From assembly GCA_041670885.1 (NCBI GenBank), contig JBAXYJ010000182.1, positions 1 to 6,074 on the forward strand: a stretch of DNA of 6,074 nucleotides. Reading direction: 5' to 3'. Under the pieces are notes generated by a model that was given only the letters and a program-made list of their open reading frames with translations, was not told where the DNA came from and made no database searches. The position numbers were made by a program, and so were the translations under genes. Shown piece after piece: positions 1 to 5,924 of this stretch. Position 1 is the stretch's first letter, and each line of letters begins with the position of its first letter. The stretch is from JAJBWD01 sp041670885 (lineage in GTDB: Bacteria > Bacillota > Clostridia > Clostridiales > Clostridiaceae).

Positions 1-2
1 CA

Positions 3-57
3 CCTGGTTTAGCTCAGCCTAAGGTGGAAAATGGCCATAGAGCTGAGCTAAACCAGG
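3..57. repeat. Perfect 16-bp inverted repeat nested in the left-edge chimera
   Basis: Bases 3-18 are the exact reverse complement of 42-57, with 23 bases between them. Bases 2-19 read forward as TWFSSA, followed by a TAA at 20-22. This is the same ValRS motif that is encoded in reverse at 42-57 and again in the true gene at 129-146. The left edge therefore holds forward, inverted and forward pieces of one short gene segment, as expected from two successive template switches. Confidence 0.8.
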
Positions 58-172
58 AGTCTAAAACATCCTTATCCTGCCCGAAATGTGGAAGCAATAA
101 GTTGGAACAGGATAAGGATGTTTTAGATACTTGGTTCAGCTCAGCTCTATGGCCATTTTCTACTCTAGGCTG
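15..172. repeat. Imperfect 65-bp inverted repeat: divergent valS copy facing valS
   Basis: Bases 15-79 are the reverse complement of 108-172, with 58 of 65 positions matching and 28 bases between the arms. Mismatches fall at 22, 23, 26, 50, 56, 58 and 59. Read on the minus strand in the valS frame, the left arm encodes QDKDVLDSWFSSALWPFSTLG. It differs from the real gene by one T-to-S change and otherwise only by silent codon changes. That pattern means the left arm comes from a related, functional valS allele and is not a noisy copy of the same molecule. Most likely it is a chimeric join at a contig end (two strains, or amplification foldback). A genuine small inverted duplication is the alternative. 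Confidence 0.9.
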
Positions 173-1415
173 GCCTGATAAGACAGAGGACCTGGAATAT
201 TTCTATCCAACAGACGTTCTCGTTACTGGTTATGATATTATTTTCTTCTGGGTTGCCAGAATGATTTTCTCCGGAATTCATGATATGGATGACATTCCAT
301 TTAGAACAGTTCTGATTCATGGAATAGTCAGAGATGGTGAAGGAAGAAAAATGAGCAAGTCCCTGGGAAATGGAGTGGACCCTCTTGATGTTATAGATAA
401 ATATGGGGCAGATGCATTAAGATTTATGCTGGTGACTGGAAATGCTGCTGGAAGTGATATAAGATATTACGAGGAAAAGGTAGAATCCGCCAGGAATTTT
501 GCCAATAAGATTTGGAATGCTTCCAGATTTGTAATGATGAACTTAGATAAATCTTTAATGGAAAAGTATAAAAATGATAAGGAATACTCATTATCTGACA
601 GATGGATATTATCCAGGCTGAATACGCTGACAAAAGAAGTAACAGAAAATATAGATAAATATGAACTGGGAATAGCCTCTCAGAAAATTTATGATTTTAT
701 ATGGACAGAGTTTTGCGACTACTATATTGAGCTTTCAAAAATATCACTTTATGGTGATAATGAAAAGGAAAAGGGAATAACTCTTAATGTGCTGCATGGC
801 GTTCTTTTAGGCAGCTTAAAGCTTCTTCACCCTATAATGCCTTTTATTACCGAGGAAATATTCCTTCATTTAAAAGTTGAGGAAGAATCAATTACTATTT
901 CAAAATGGCCTGAATATAATGAAGAGATTCATGATGAAAAATCTGAGTTTATGATGAATACAGTAATGGAAGCAATCAGAGGAATCAGAAATTTAAGAAC
1001 TGAGCTTAATGCTAAGCCGTCAAAAAAGGCAAAACTTTTAATCCTTCCTAAAAAAGAAGGTATAGAAGCTTTCATAAATGGGAAAACTTATTTTGAAAAG
1101 CTGGCTTATGCAGAGGAGGTTGTTATTATAGAAAGTAAAGATAATCTTCCAAAAAATGTTATATCTGTTGCAACTACAGAAGGTGAAATGTTTGTATCTT
1201 TATTTGATCTTATAGATAAAGACAAGGAAATTGACAGGTTAAATAAAGAAAAGGAAAGACTGGAAAGTGAAATTGGAAGGGTAGATACAAAGCTTTCCAA
1301 TACCGGATTTACCTCAAAGGCACCGGAGAAGGTAATTGAAGAGGAAAGAACAAAGGGAGAAAAATATAGGGAAATGCTGGATGCTGTTTTAGTAAGAATA
1401 AAAAGCATGGAATAG
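78..1415 (+). CDS. valS: Valyl-tRNA synthetase, C-terminal half (5' end missing)
   Basis: Class I aminoacyl-tRNA synthetase that charges tRNA-Val with valine in the cytoplasm. Visible in order: a CPKC zinc-knuckle remnant (from base 78), the DTWFSSALWPFSTLGWP block of the catalytic core (126-176), FFWVARM, the KMSKS ATP-binding loop (348-362), the anticodon-binding helical domain (about 500-1030, with DRWILSRLN and PFITEEIF) and a charged C-terminal coiled-coil arm (about 1205-1410), which ValRS uses against the tRNA. About 445 genuine residues remain of a protein that is normally about 880, so the HIGH motif and editing domain are missing. The frame is open to the window edge and has an ATG at 24, but bases 1-79 are an inverted divergent valS copy, so that ATG is not a real start. 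I begin the feature where recognisable ValRS sequence begins. folC follows after 8 bases, probably in the same operon. The identification is near certain; the exact left boundary is not. Confidence 0.95.
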   Translation, partial: CPKCGSNKLEQDKDVLDTWFSSALWPFSTLGWPDKTEDLEYFYPTDVLVTGYDIIFFWVARMIFSGIHDMDDIPFRTVLIHGIVRDGEGRKMSKSLGNGVDPLDVIDKYGADALRFMLVTGNAAGSDIRYYEEKVESARNFANKIWNASRFVMMNLDKSLMEKYKNDKEYSLSDRWILSRLNTLTKEVTENIDKYELGIASQKIYDFIWTEFCDYYIELSKISLYGDNEKEKGITLNVLHGVLLGSLKLLHPIMPFITEEIFLHLKVEEESITISKWPEYNEEIHDEKSEFMMNTVMEAIRGIRNLRTELNAKPSKKAKLLILPKKEGIEAFINGKTYFEKLAYAEEVVIIESKDNLPKNVISVATTEGEMFVSLFDLIDKDKEIDRLNKEKERLESEIGRVDTKLSNTGFTSKAPEKVIEEERTKGEKYREMLDAVLVRIKSME

Positions 1416-1423
1416 GAGCAGAA

Positions 1424-2716
1424 ATGAATTACGATGAGACAATGGAATATATCCATTCATTCTATAAATTCGGCTCTAAGCTTGGACTTACAAGAATAGA
1501 AATGCTTCTTAATAAACTGGGAAACCCTGAAAAAAGACTTAAGATTATCCATGTTGCCGGTACAAATGGAAAAGGTTCAGTAGTAAATATTTTAGGAAAA
1601 ATATTAGAAGAAGAAGGTTATAAGGTAGGGGTATACACTTCCCCCTACCTGGAATATTTTGAAGAAAGAATAAAGATAAATGGAGAGCCTATAAGTAAGG
1701 CAGACCTTACACGCCTGATTACAAGAATAAAACCTTTAATAAATGAAGTTTTAGCTGAAGGCTTTGACAGCCCTACAGAATTCGAAGTTATAACTGCGGC
1801 TATGTTTTTATATTACAAAGAAAAAGCTGTGGATTATGCAGTAGTTGAGGTAGGTCTTGGAGGACGATTTGATGCCACAAATATAGTTACTCCAATTCTT
1901 ACAATAATAACATCAATCAGCTTTGACCATATGCATATCCTGGGGAATACTTTAGCTGAAATAGCCTATGAAAAAGCAGGTATAATAAAGAAAAATGTAC
2001 CCCTTATTCTGTATCCTGAGTCTAAGGCAGCTGAAGCTGTAATTTTAAAAATAGCAGCAAAAATGGAATCAAAAGTTTATAATGCAACAGATGAATATGA
2101 CTTTCTGGCAATAGAAAAAAGTCATGGGAAGTATTATCAGAGCTTTAAAACGAAAATAGAGGGGAATGTTGAAATATTTACACTGTCACTTCTTGGACAG
2201 CATCAGATAAAAAACTCCATGACAGCCATAGAAGCAGCTATAGTACTTAATAAAATGGGACATACTATAAGATTGTCATCTGTTAAAAGCGGAACTAAAA
2301 ATGCAGTTCATAATGGAAGGCTGGAGATATTAAAGGACAACCCAAAGGTGATAATAGACGGAGCTCATAATATAGATGGAGTAGTAAACTTAGTAAGCTC
2401 TATAAAAAAATATTTCAGGTGGGGGAAACTTATTCTTATTGCAGGTATATTAAAGGATAAAGAATTCGAAGAGATGGTTAGGCAGCTTTCCTCAATATCT
2501 GATAAAATAATATGCCTTTCGCCAAAAAACGATAGGGCATTATCACAGCAGGATTTGAAAAACCAATTTTTAAAAGAAGGAAAAGATGCCATAAGCTTTA
2601 GTGATTATCAGGAAGCTTATGAATATGCCTATGGATTATTAGATAATGATGACATTCTTCTTATAGCAGGTTCCCTTTATATGATTGGAGAACTTAGAAA
2701 AATAATAAATAGTTAA
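1424..2716 (+). CDS. folC: Bifunctional dihydrofolate synthase/folylpolyglutamate synthase
   Basis: Cytoplasmic ATP-dependent Mur-ligase-family enzyme. It adds L-glutamate to dihydropteroate to make dihydrofolate, then lengthens the polyglutamate tail of folates. The 430-residue length is normal for bacterial FolC. Visible signatures are the P-loop GTNGKGS (residues 46-52), TSPYL (72-76), VGLGGRFDATN (143-153), SFDHMHILG (166-174, with the metal/ATP-site histidine region), HNGRLE before the C-terminal domain, and DGAHN (312-316). The start is supported by AGGAG at 1414-1418, five bases before the ATG and overlapping the valS stop codon. A downstream Met at residue 7 has no comparable site. 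Spacing of 8 bases to valS indicates one transcript. Whether it performs both reactions cannot be read from sequence; genomes with a single folC normally use it for both. Confidence 0.95.
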   Translation: MNYDETMEYIHSFYKFGSKLGLTRIEMLLNKLGNPEKRLKIIHVAGTNGKGSVVNILGKILEEEGYKVGVYTSPYLEYFEERIKINGEPISKADLTRLITRIKPLINEVLAEGFDSPTEFEVITAAMFLYYKEKAVDYAVVEVGLGGRFDATNIVTPILTIITSISFDHMHILGNTLAEIAYEKAGIIKKNVPLILYPESKAAEAVILKIAAKMESKVYNATDEYDFLAIEKSHGKYYQSFKTKIEGNVEIFTLSLLGQHQIKNSMTAIEAAIVLNKMGHTIRLSSVKSGTKNAVHNGRLEILKDNPKVIIDGAHNIDGVVNLVSSIKKYFRWGKLILIAGILKDKEFEEMVRQLSSISDKIICLSPKNDRALSQQDLKNQFLKEGKDAISFSDYQEAYEYAYGLLDNDDILLIAGSLYMIGELRKIINS

Positions 2717-2725
2717 CAGATAAGG

Positions 2726-2760
2726 AACCCCTTCATAATATAGATTATGGAGGGGTTTTT
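2726..2760 (+). terminator. Rho-independent terminator after folC that embeds the next gene's RBS
   Basis: A 14-bp stem (2726-2739 with 2744-2757, one G-U wobble at 2733/2750) with a 4-base ATAG loop is followed by a T run at 2756-2760. It lies 10 bases after the folC stop and should end the valS-folC transcript. The 3' arm contains GGAGGGG (2749-2755), which is also the only Shine-Dalgarno sequence for the gene that starts at 2761. When the hairpin forms, that site is paired. Confidence 0.85.
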
Positions 2761-3642
2761 ATGGATTTTATTTATATATGTAACACCTCATCAGGGAACA
2801 TATCCAAGGTTAACCTTAAAAGTTTCAGGGAAGAACTGAAAATAAGCTTATATTCTGAAACAGATGAAAGCACAGGTCCTCACGGTATATGCAGGGCTAA
2901 AGATAAAATTTATATTGCAGATAGTTACGGCAATAGTCTGTCTGTAATAGATTTAAAATATGATGCCGAAAGGGAAAGCTTTAAAATCGGCGGACATCCA
3001 AATGATGTAATAGTAATAAAGGACAAAGCCTATATAATATGCGGAGATGCAAATTCAATTGTTATATTTGATTTAATAAGTAAAAAGATAATGGGAGAGA
3101 TAAGATGCGGACTTATTCCTCACTCAATAACTTATTATAACGATAAGCTTCTGATCTCAAATATGGGAAATGATACTCTTACTATAGTAAATATAAAAAA
3201 GAACTATAAAGTAAATACTGTTAAACTGGGATCAAACCCTACAAGGGCAATTTTCGCAATGAACGGCAGGCTGATAATAGCCTGTGAGAGCAATATTGGA
3301 AGTGATAATGAAGGAAGTATTTCTTTTATAGATGCTCATTTATGCAAAGTTATTTATAGAATAAGCGTAGGAAAGTGTCCTGTGAATTTATATGTCAGCG
3401 ATAATTTCTGCTTTGTTTCAAATTTTGGAGATGGAACTTTATCTATAGTAAATCTGAAGTATAAGGAAGAAATTAAAAGAATAGAGGTTGGGGGGGCACC
3501 AAGCGGTATAATCGTTAATAGTAAGAATTTATATCTGACTGATAATTATAATAACAAGCTGATTAGAATTAACCTTTTTAATATGGAAATGAAAAAAGTA
3601 TCAATTGGAGGAGAACCCACCGCTATGATACTTATTCATTAA
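2761..3642 (+). CDS. Seven-bladed beta-propeller protein, YncE/YVTN-repeat type
   Basis: A 293-residue protein made almost wholly of a repeat of about 40 residues. A G-x-P turn recurs with its proline at residues 40, 80, 120, 160, 207, 247 and 286, giving seven blades. Between turns there are strands such as LYIADSxGNSLSVIDL. The one irregular interval (160 to 207) holds a short insertion around residues 177-185. There is no signal peptide or membrane segment, so it is predicted to be cytoplasmic, unlike the exported YncE proteins. No enzyme motif is visible; such propellers are usually binding scaffolds, so the function is unknown. ATG 2761 is the only plausible start: GGAGG at 2749-2753 precedes it and the next Met is far inside the fold. 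Its 3' end overlaps the convergent DUF4364 gene by 11 bases. It must be expressed by read-through of the folC terminator or from an unseen promoter inside folC. Confidence 0.85.
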   Translation: MDFIYICNTSSGNISKVNLKSFREELKISLYSETDESTGPHGICRAKDKIYIADSYGNSLSVIDLKYDAERESFKIGGHPNDVIVIKDKAYIICGDANSIVIFDLISKKIMGEIRCGLIPHSITYYNDKLLISNMGNDTLTIVNIKKNYKVNTVKLGSNPTRAIFAMNGRLIIACESNIGSDNEGSISFIDAHLCKVIYRISVGKCPVNLYVSDNFCFVSNFGDGTLSIVNLKYKEEIKRIEVGGAPSGIIVNSKNLYLTDNYNNKLIRINLFNMEMKKVSIGGEPTAMILIH

Positions 3643-4156
3643 TTAATATCTGAATTATTTTATTATATATATCAGATGAATTTTCTTTCCAAAGCTTTAT
3701 TAAATCCAGTGCCTGCTTTTTTGACACTACACTTAGTTTAAGTTCCATAAGAAGAGAATCATTTTCTTTAGCTTTAAGATCCACCAGGTAATTTTCGCCG
3801 TCTAGTGTATAGTCACCGTTTATCGAAATTTCCTCTTTTATTTTACTTAGCTTTCCATTTAAATAATTATTAACCTGAAGTATTTTTTCAGGATTTATCC
3901 TGTTTTGAAAGAAGGATAAAACTTTTTTTCCTCGGTCTGTAATATATAATCTGTTTTTATCATCATTTTCCTTATATTTAAGAAGAGATGAGGATAAAAG
4001 CTCCTCAATATACTGCTGCAGTGTAAAGTAGTTAATGAAATTATTCTCAAGAACTATCTCAGTTATCTTAGATTTTGATATAGGCATATTAACCTGATTT
4101 ATAATATAAAGAACTATTAGCTTGAATTCAGCCAGTTCCAGTGTATCTTCAAACAT
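3632..4156 (-). CDS. DUF4364 family protein, predicted winged-helix
   Basis: A 174-residue protein matching the DUF4364 pattern found in Clostridia. It starts MFEDTLELAEFKLIVLYII, then has an ITEIVLENNFINYFTLQQYIEELL helix-turn-helix region (residues 31-54) and a wing-like hairpin with LYITDRGKKVLSFF (70-83). The C-terminal half is mixed beta and ends in a helix. The N-terminal fold resembles winged-helix DNA-binding domains, so a regulatory role is plausible but unproven. The start at 4156 is preceded by an unusual GGGGG site (4163-4167), six bases away, rather than the GGAGG seen elsewhere in the window. It has its own extended -10 promoter and lies downstream of the SASP terminator. Its 3' end overlaps the propeller gene tail to tail. 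I recognise the family from memory of the N-terminal pattern. Confidence 0.85.
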   Translation of the reverse strand: MFEDTLELAEFKLIVLYIINQVNMPISKSKITEIVLENNFINYFTLQQYIEELLSSSLLKYKENDDKNRLYITDRGKKVLSFFQNRINPEKILQVNNYLNGKLSKIKEEISINGDYTLDGENYLVDLKAKENDSLLMELKLSVVSKKQALDLIKLWKENSSDIYNKIIQILINE

Positions 4157-4189
4157 AATTTACCCCCAAAGAATTTTAATCTCAATATA

Positions 4190-4198
4190 ATTATAACA
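4190..4198 (-). promoter_or_regulatory. Extended -10 promoter for the DUF4364 gene
   Basis: On the minus strand these bases read TGTTATAAT, an exact extended -10 element (TGnTATAAT) for the housekeeping sigma factor. Seventeen bases further upstream is only a T tract (4213-4218), a poor -35, which extended -10 promoters tolerate. The predicted transcript start is near 4183, giving a leader of about 27 bases. The surrounding AT richness lowers certainty. Confidence 0.5.
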
Positions 4199-4212
4199 AA
4201 AAAATAAAAATT

Positions 4213-4240
4213 AAAAAACCCTCAAAGAGGGTTATTTTTT
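4213..4240 (-). terminator. Bidirectional terminator after the SASP gene
   Basis: A perfect 7-bp stem (4217-4223 with 4227-4233) with an AAA loop has an A tract on its left (4213-4218) and a T tract on its right (4235-4240), so a U run follows the hairpin in either direction. On the minus strand it begins within the SASP stop codon (4232-4234). On the plus strand it would catch transcripts that read through the propeller gene and run antisense over DUF4364. Confidence 0.85.
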
Positions 4241-4459
4241 TCCTATAATATCCTTTTCTGCTATGGTGATAAGTCTTCTTACCATTTCACCGCCTACTCT
4301 TCCACAATCCTTTGATTTTACAGTGCCCCAGTAATCCTCTGAACCTTGGTGTACTCCCAGAGAATATGATTCAGCAATTTCATACTTCATATTGTCCAGA
4401 GCCTTGTGAACATCAGGCACCAGCTGGTCTCTTCCATTACCTTGATCTCCTCTTGCCAT
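4232..4459 (-). CDS. Small acid-soluble spore protein, alpha/beta type
   Basis: A 75-residue protein that coats and protects DNA in the dormant spore and is degraded at germination. The family pattern is clear: VPDVHKALDNMKYEIA (residues 14-29), then YWG (43-45), then the DNA-binding signature SKDCGRVGGEMVRRLI (49-64). The germination protease normally cuts after the E of a YEIASE-like site. Here the site reads YEIAESYSLG, with the S and E swapped and about two extra residues before YWG, so cleavage is inferred at E27-I28. A cysteine (C52) lies in the DNA-binding segment. The start is firm: a full AGGAGGT on the minus strand (4468-4474) lies eight bases upstream. The gene is monocistronic, with a terminator at its stop. 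Expression is expected in the forespore (sigma-G), but I could not find a convincing sigma-G promoter. Confidence 0.93.
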   Translation of the reverse strand: MARGDQGNGRDQLVPDVHKALDNMKYEIAESYSLGVHQGSEDYWGTVKSKDCGRVGGEMVRRLITIAEKDIIGKK

Positions 4460-4467
4460 TAAAAATT

Positions 4468-4475
4468 ACCTCCTC
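4468..4475 (-). promoter_or_regulatory. Strong ribosome binding site of the SASP gene
   Basis: The minus strand reads GAGGAGGT, near-perfect complementarity to the 16S 3' end, eight bases before the ATG at 4459. Such a strong site suits a very abundant spore protein and fixes the start codon. Confidence 0.85.
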
Positions 4476-4556
4476 GTTTTACTTCCTTATATGAATAGTT
4501 TTTACATAAATCTTATTTTTATACTAAAATTATATTTTGATGTATAGTAAATATTG

Positions 4557-4562
4557 TATAAT
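4557..4562 (+). promoter_or_regulatory. Candidate -10 element for the EAL-HDOD gene
   Basis: A consensus TATAAT lies 22 bases before the start codon. The nearest good -35 (TTGATG, 4537-4542) is only 14 bases upstream, shorter than the usual 16-18. If used, transcription would start near 4569, almost at the ribosome binding site, leaving a leader of about 15 bases. The whole region is AT-rich, so this is tentative. Confidence 0.35.
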
Positions 4563-4570
4563 ATATTAAT

Positions 4571-4577
4571 GGAGGTG
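4571..4577 (+). promoter_or_regulatory. Ribosome binding site that fixes the EAL-HDOD start
   Basis: GGAGGTG lies six bases before ATG 4584. The open frame extends back to a TTG at 4554 and contains an ATG at 4569, but the first lies at the candidate -10 element and the second overlaps this binding site. Initiation at 4584 is therefore strongly preferred. Confidence 0.9.
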
Positions 4578-4583
4578 AATTTC

Positions 4584-5795
4584 ATGTATGCATATATAGC
4601 AAGGCAGCCAATACTAAATGCTAAGAATAAAGTTATAGCCTATGAACTTTTATTTAGAAATAATTTTGTTAATGTATCAAAAATTGAAGACAGCTCTTTG
4701 GCAACACTTCAGGTTATAAAAAACTTTTATTCAGTAGTAGGCAAAGACACTTTAACAGATAGAAAACCGGCATTTATTAATTTTGATGAAAATTTGTTAA
4801 AATCAAAATTAATTGAAAACCTCCCAAAGGATGTTGTGGTAGAGATTCTTGAAAGTGTGGAGCCAACTGAAGAAATAGTAAGCATTTGTAAATCATTAAA
4901 AGAGAATGGATATATATTAGCTCTGGATGATTTTCAGTACGATGATAAATATATAGAGATTTTAGAATATATAGATATAATCAAAGTTGACTTTATGATA
5001 ACAAAAGGACTGGAAAGAAAACAATTAATAGAAAAGGTAAATAAAGATAAAATAAAGTATCTGGCAGAAAAGGTGGAAACTCTGCAGGATTACAAGGAGG
5101 CAGCAGAGTTAGGCTTCTCAATGTTTCAGGGCTATTACTTTTGCAGGCCTGTAATAGTATCTGTAAAGGATATAAATGTATATCAATTTACATATTTAAA
5201 GCTGATAGAGGAATTAAATAAAGAGGAAATAGATATTGAAAAAATAGAAAAAGATATAAAAAATGATTTATCTTTATCCTATAAGCTTTTAATGTTAGTA
5301 AACTCAGCTTATTATGGGCTGAAAACTAAAGTTACATCAATTAAAAATGCTATAATGCTGATAGGAGCAGGTGAGCTGAAAAAATGGCTTTACGTAATAA
5401 CACTAAAATCAATAAATAAGGATAAGCCGGATGAGATTATTAAGATGAGCCTTATAAGAGCTTATTTTGGAGAAATACTAGTTAAAAGAGAAAAACTGAA
5501 GGTAAATCCATCTGATATGTTTTTAACCGGATTATTTTCCATGATAGATGTTTTAACAGAAAGCAGTATGGAGCAGGTGTTAAAAAGCCTGCCGATTTCC
5601 CTGCAGGTAAAATCAGCGTTAACAGGAGAAGATAACATTCTGAGAAGCATTTTAGATTTAGAAATGTTTTATGAAAAGGCAGATTGGGAAGGAGTTAAGA
5701 ACTTATCTGAAGCTTTGGACTTAAACCAGGAAATAATAAATGAATCTTACATGAAAGCTATAGAAAATTTAAGCCAAATAATAATGGAAATTTAA
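4584..5795 (+). CDS. EAL-HDOD domain signalling protein, YuxH-like
   Basis: A 403-residue cytoplasmic protein, the usual length for the YuxH/CdgJ type. The N-terminal EAL domain (about 1-190) opens with IARQPILN, a hallmark of this subgroup. It retains YELLFR (EAL position, E21), FINFDEN (64-70), EILES (87-91), DDF (115-117), IIKVD (132-136), AEKVET (161-166) and FQGYYFCRP (181-189). These match the metal- and substrate-binding positions of cyclic-di-GMP phosphodiesterases, but the loop after DDF reads QYDD instead of GTG, so activity is uncertain. The C-terminal HDOD domain (about 195-400) has DLSLSYKLLMLVNSAYYGLKTKVTSIKNAIMLIG-like helices (written here as a pattern across 222-255) and lacks the HD catalytic pair, as expected. 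The role is probably signalling linked to cyclic-di-GMP, perhaps motility or attachment; that is inference. It is divergent from the SASP gene, alone in its transcription unit, with no membrane segment. Confidence 0.93.
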   Translation: MYAYIARQPILNAKNKVIAYELLFRNNFVNVSKIEDSSLATLQVIKNFYSVVGKDTLTDRKPAFINFDENLLKSKLIENLPKDVVVEILESVEPTEEIVSICKSLKENGYILALDDFQYDDKYIEILEYIDIIKVDFMITKGLERKQLIEKVNKDKIKYLAEKVETLQDYKEAAELGFSMFQGYYFCRPVIVSVKDINVYQFTYLKLIEELNKEEIDIEKIEKDIKNDLSLSYKLLMLVNSAYYGLKTKVTSIKNAIMLIGAGELKKWLYVITLKSINKDKPDEIIKMSLIRAYFGEILVKREKLKVNPSDMFLTGLFSMIDVLTESSMEQVLKSLPISLQVKSALTGEDNILRSILDLEMFYEKADWEGVKNLSEALDLNQEIINESYMKAIENLSQIIMEI

Positions 5796-5876
5796 ATAAA
5801 AGGTGCTAAATGCTGATTTTTATCTTTCGTTCATTGTTCATAAATTTATTGAATTAATAGTTCTGATGTATATGAC
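5796..5876. other. AT-rich spacer, probable site of the insertion sequence's left end
   Basis: No coding frame or RNA gene is visible in this spacer between the EAL-HDOD stop and the hairpin. If the transposase belongs to an insertion sequence, its left terminal repeat should lie here. Without the right end I cannot identify it. No well-spaced promoter was found either: TTGAAT (5849-5854) has only a weak TATATG (5869-5874) at 14 bases. Confidence 0.4.
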
Positions 5877-5924
5877 AAGCCCTCTTTGGAGATGATATAG
5901 ATATTATTTCCAAGGAGGGCTTTT
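5877..5924 (+). terminator. Long hairpin before the transposase, terminator-like, burying its RBS
   Basis: Bases 5877-5897 pair with 5902-5922, a 21-bp stem with three G-U wobbles and a 4-base loop, followed by a short T run (5921-5924) and then ATG 5925. It can end transcripts coming from the EAL-HDOD gene 80 bases upstream. The 3' arm holds GGAGGG (5914-5919), the transposase ribosome binding site, so an incoming transcript would have that site paired. The U run is short, so termination efficiency is uncertain. Confidence 0.7.

Noticed and set aside
24..77. ATG 24 as the valS start codon
   Set aside because: It lies in the inverted divergent copy. The true gene has several hundred more residues upstream, and residues encoded by 24-77 match no ValRS sequence in this frame.
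1106..1456. Minus-strand open frame opposite valS/folC
   Set aside because: Low-complexity S/F/L-rich shadow of the coiled-coil-coding region, with no binding site or family pattern.
3648..3677. ATCTGA/TCAGAT inverted repeat as a terminator between the convergent genes
   Set aside because: The stem is only 6 bp with an 18-base AT loop and no following U run, and it lies inside the DUF4364 coding region.
4312..4494. Plus-strand open frame opposite the SASP gene
   Set aside because: Shadow of the SASP gene; no ribosome binding site, and the SASP on the other strand is unambiguous.
4487..4518. Possible sigma-G promoter for the SASP gene (minus-strand CATATAA with an upstream AAATA)
   Set aside because: The -10 has a mismatch at a key position, the -35 lacks its G, and the spacing is about 20 bases, too long for sigma-G.
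4554..4583. TTG 4554 or ATG 4569 as the start of the EAL-HDOD gene
   Set aside because: They overlap the candidate -10 element and the ribosome binding site respectively; ATG 4584 has GGAGGTG at ideal spacing and begins the conserved YIARQPILN block.
5802..5822. GGTGCTAAATGCTGATT resembling an IS1-type terminal repeat
   Set aside because: Similarity is limited to a few bases at the start, and the right end needed for comparison is outside the window.
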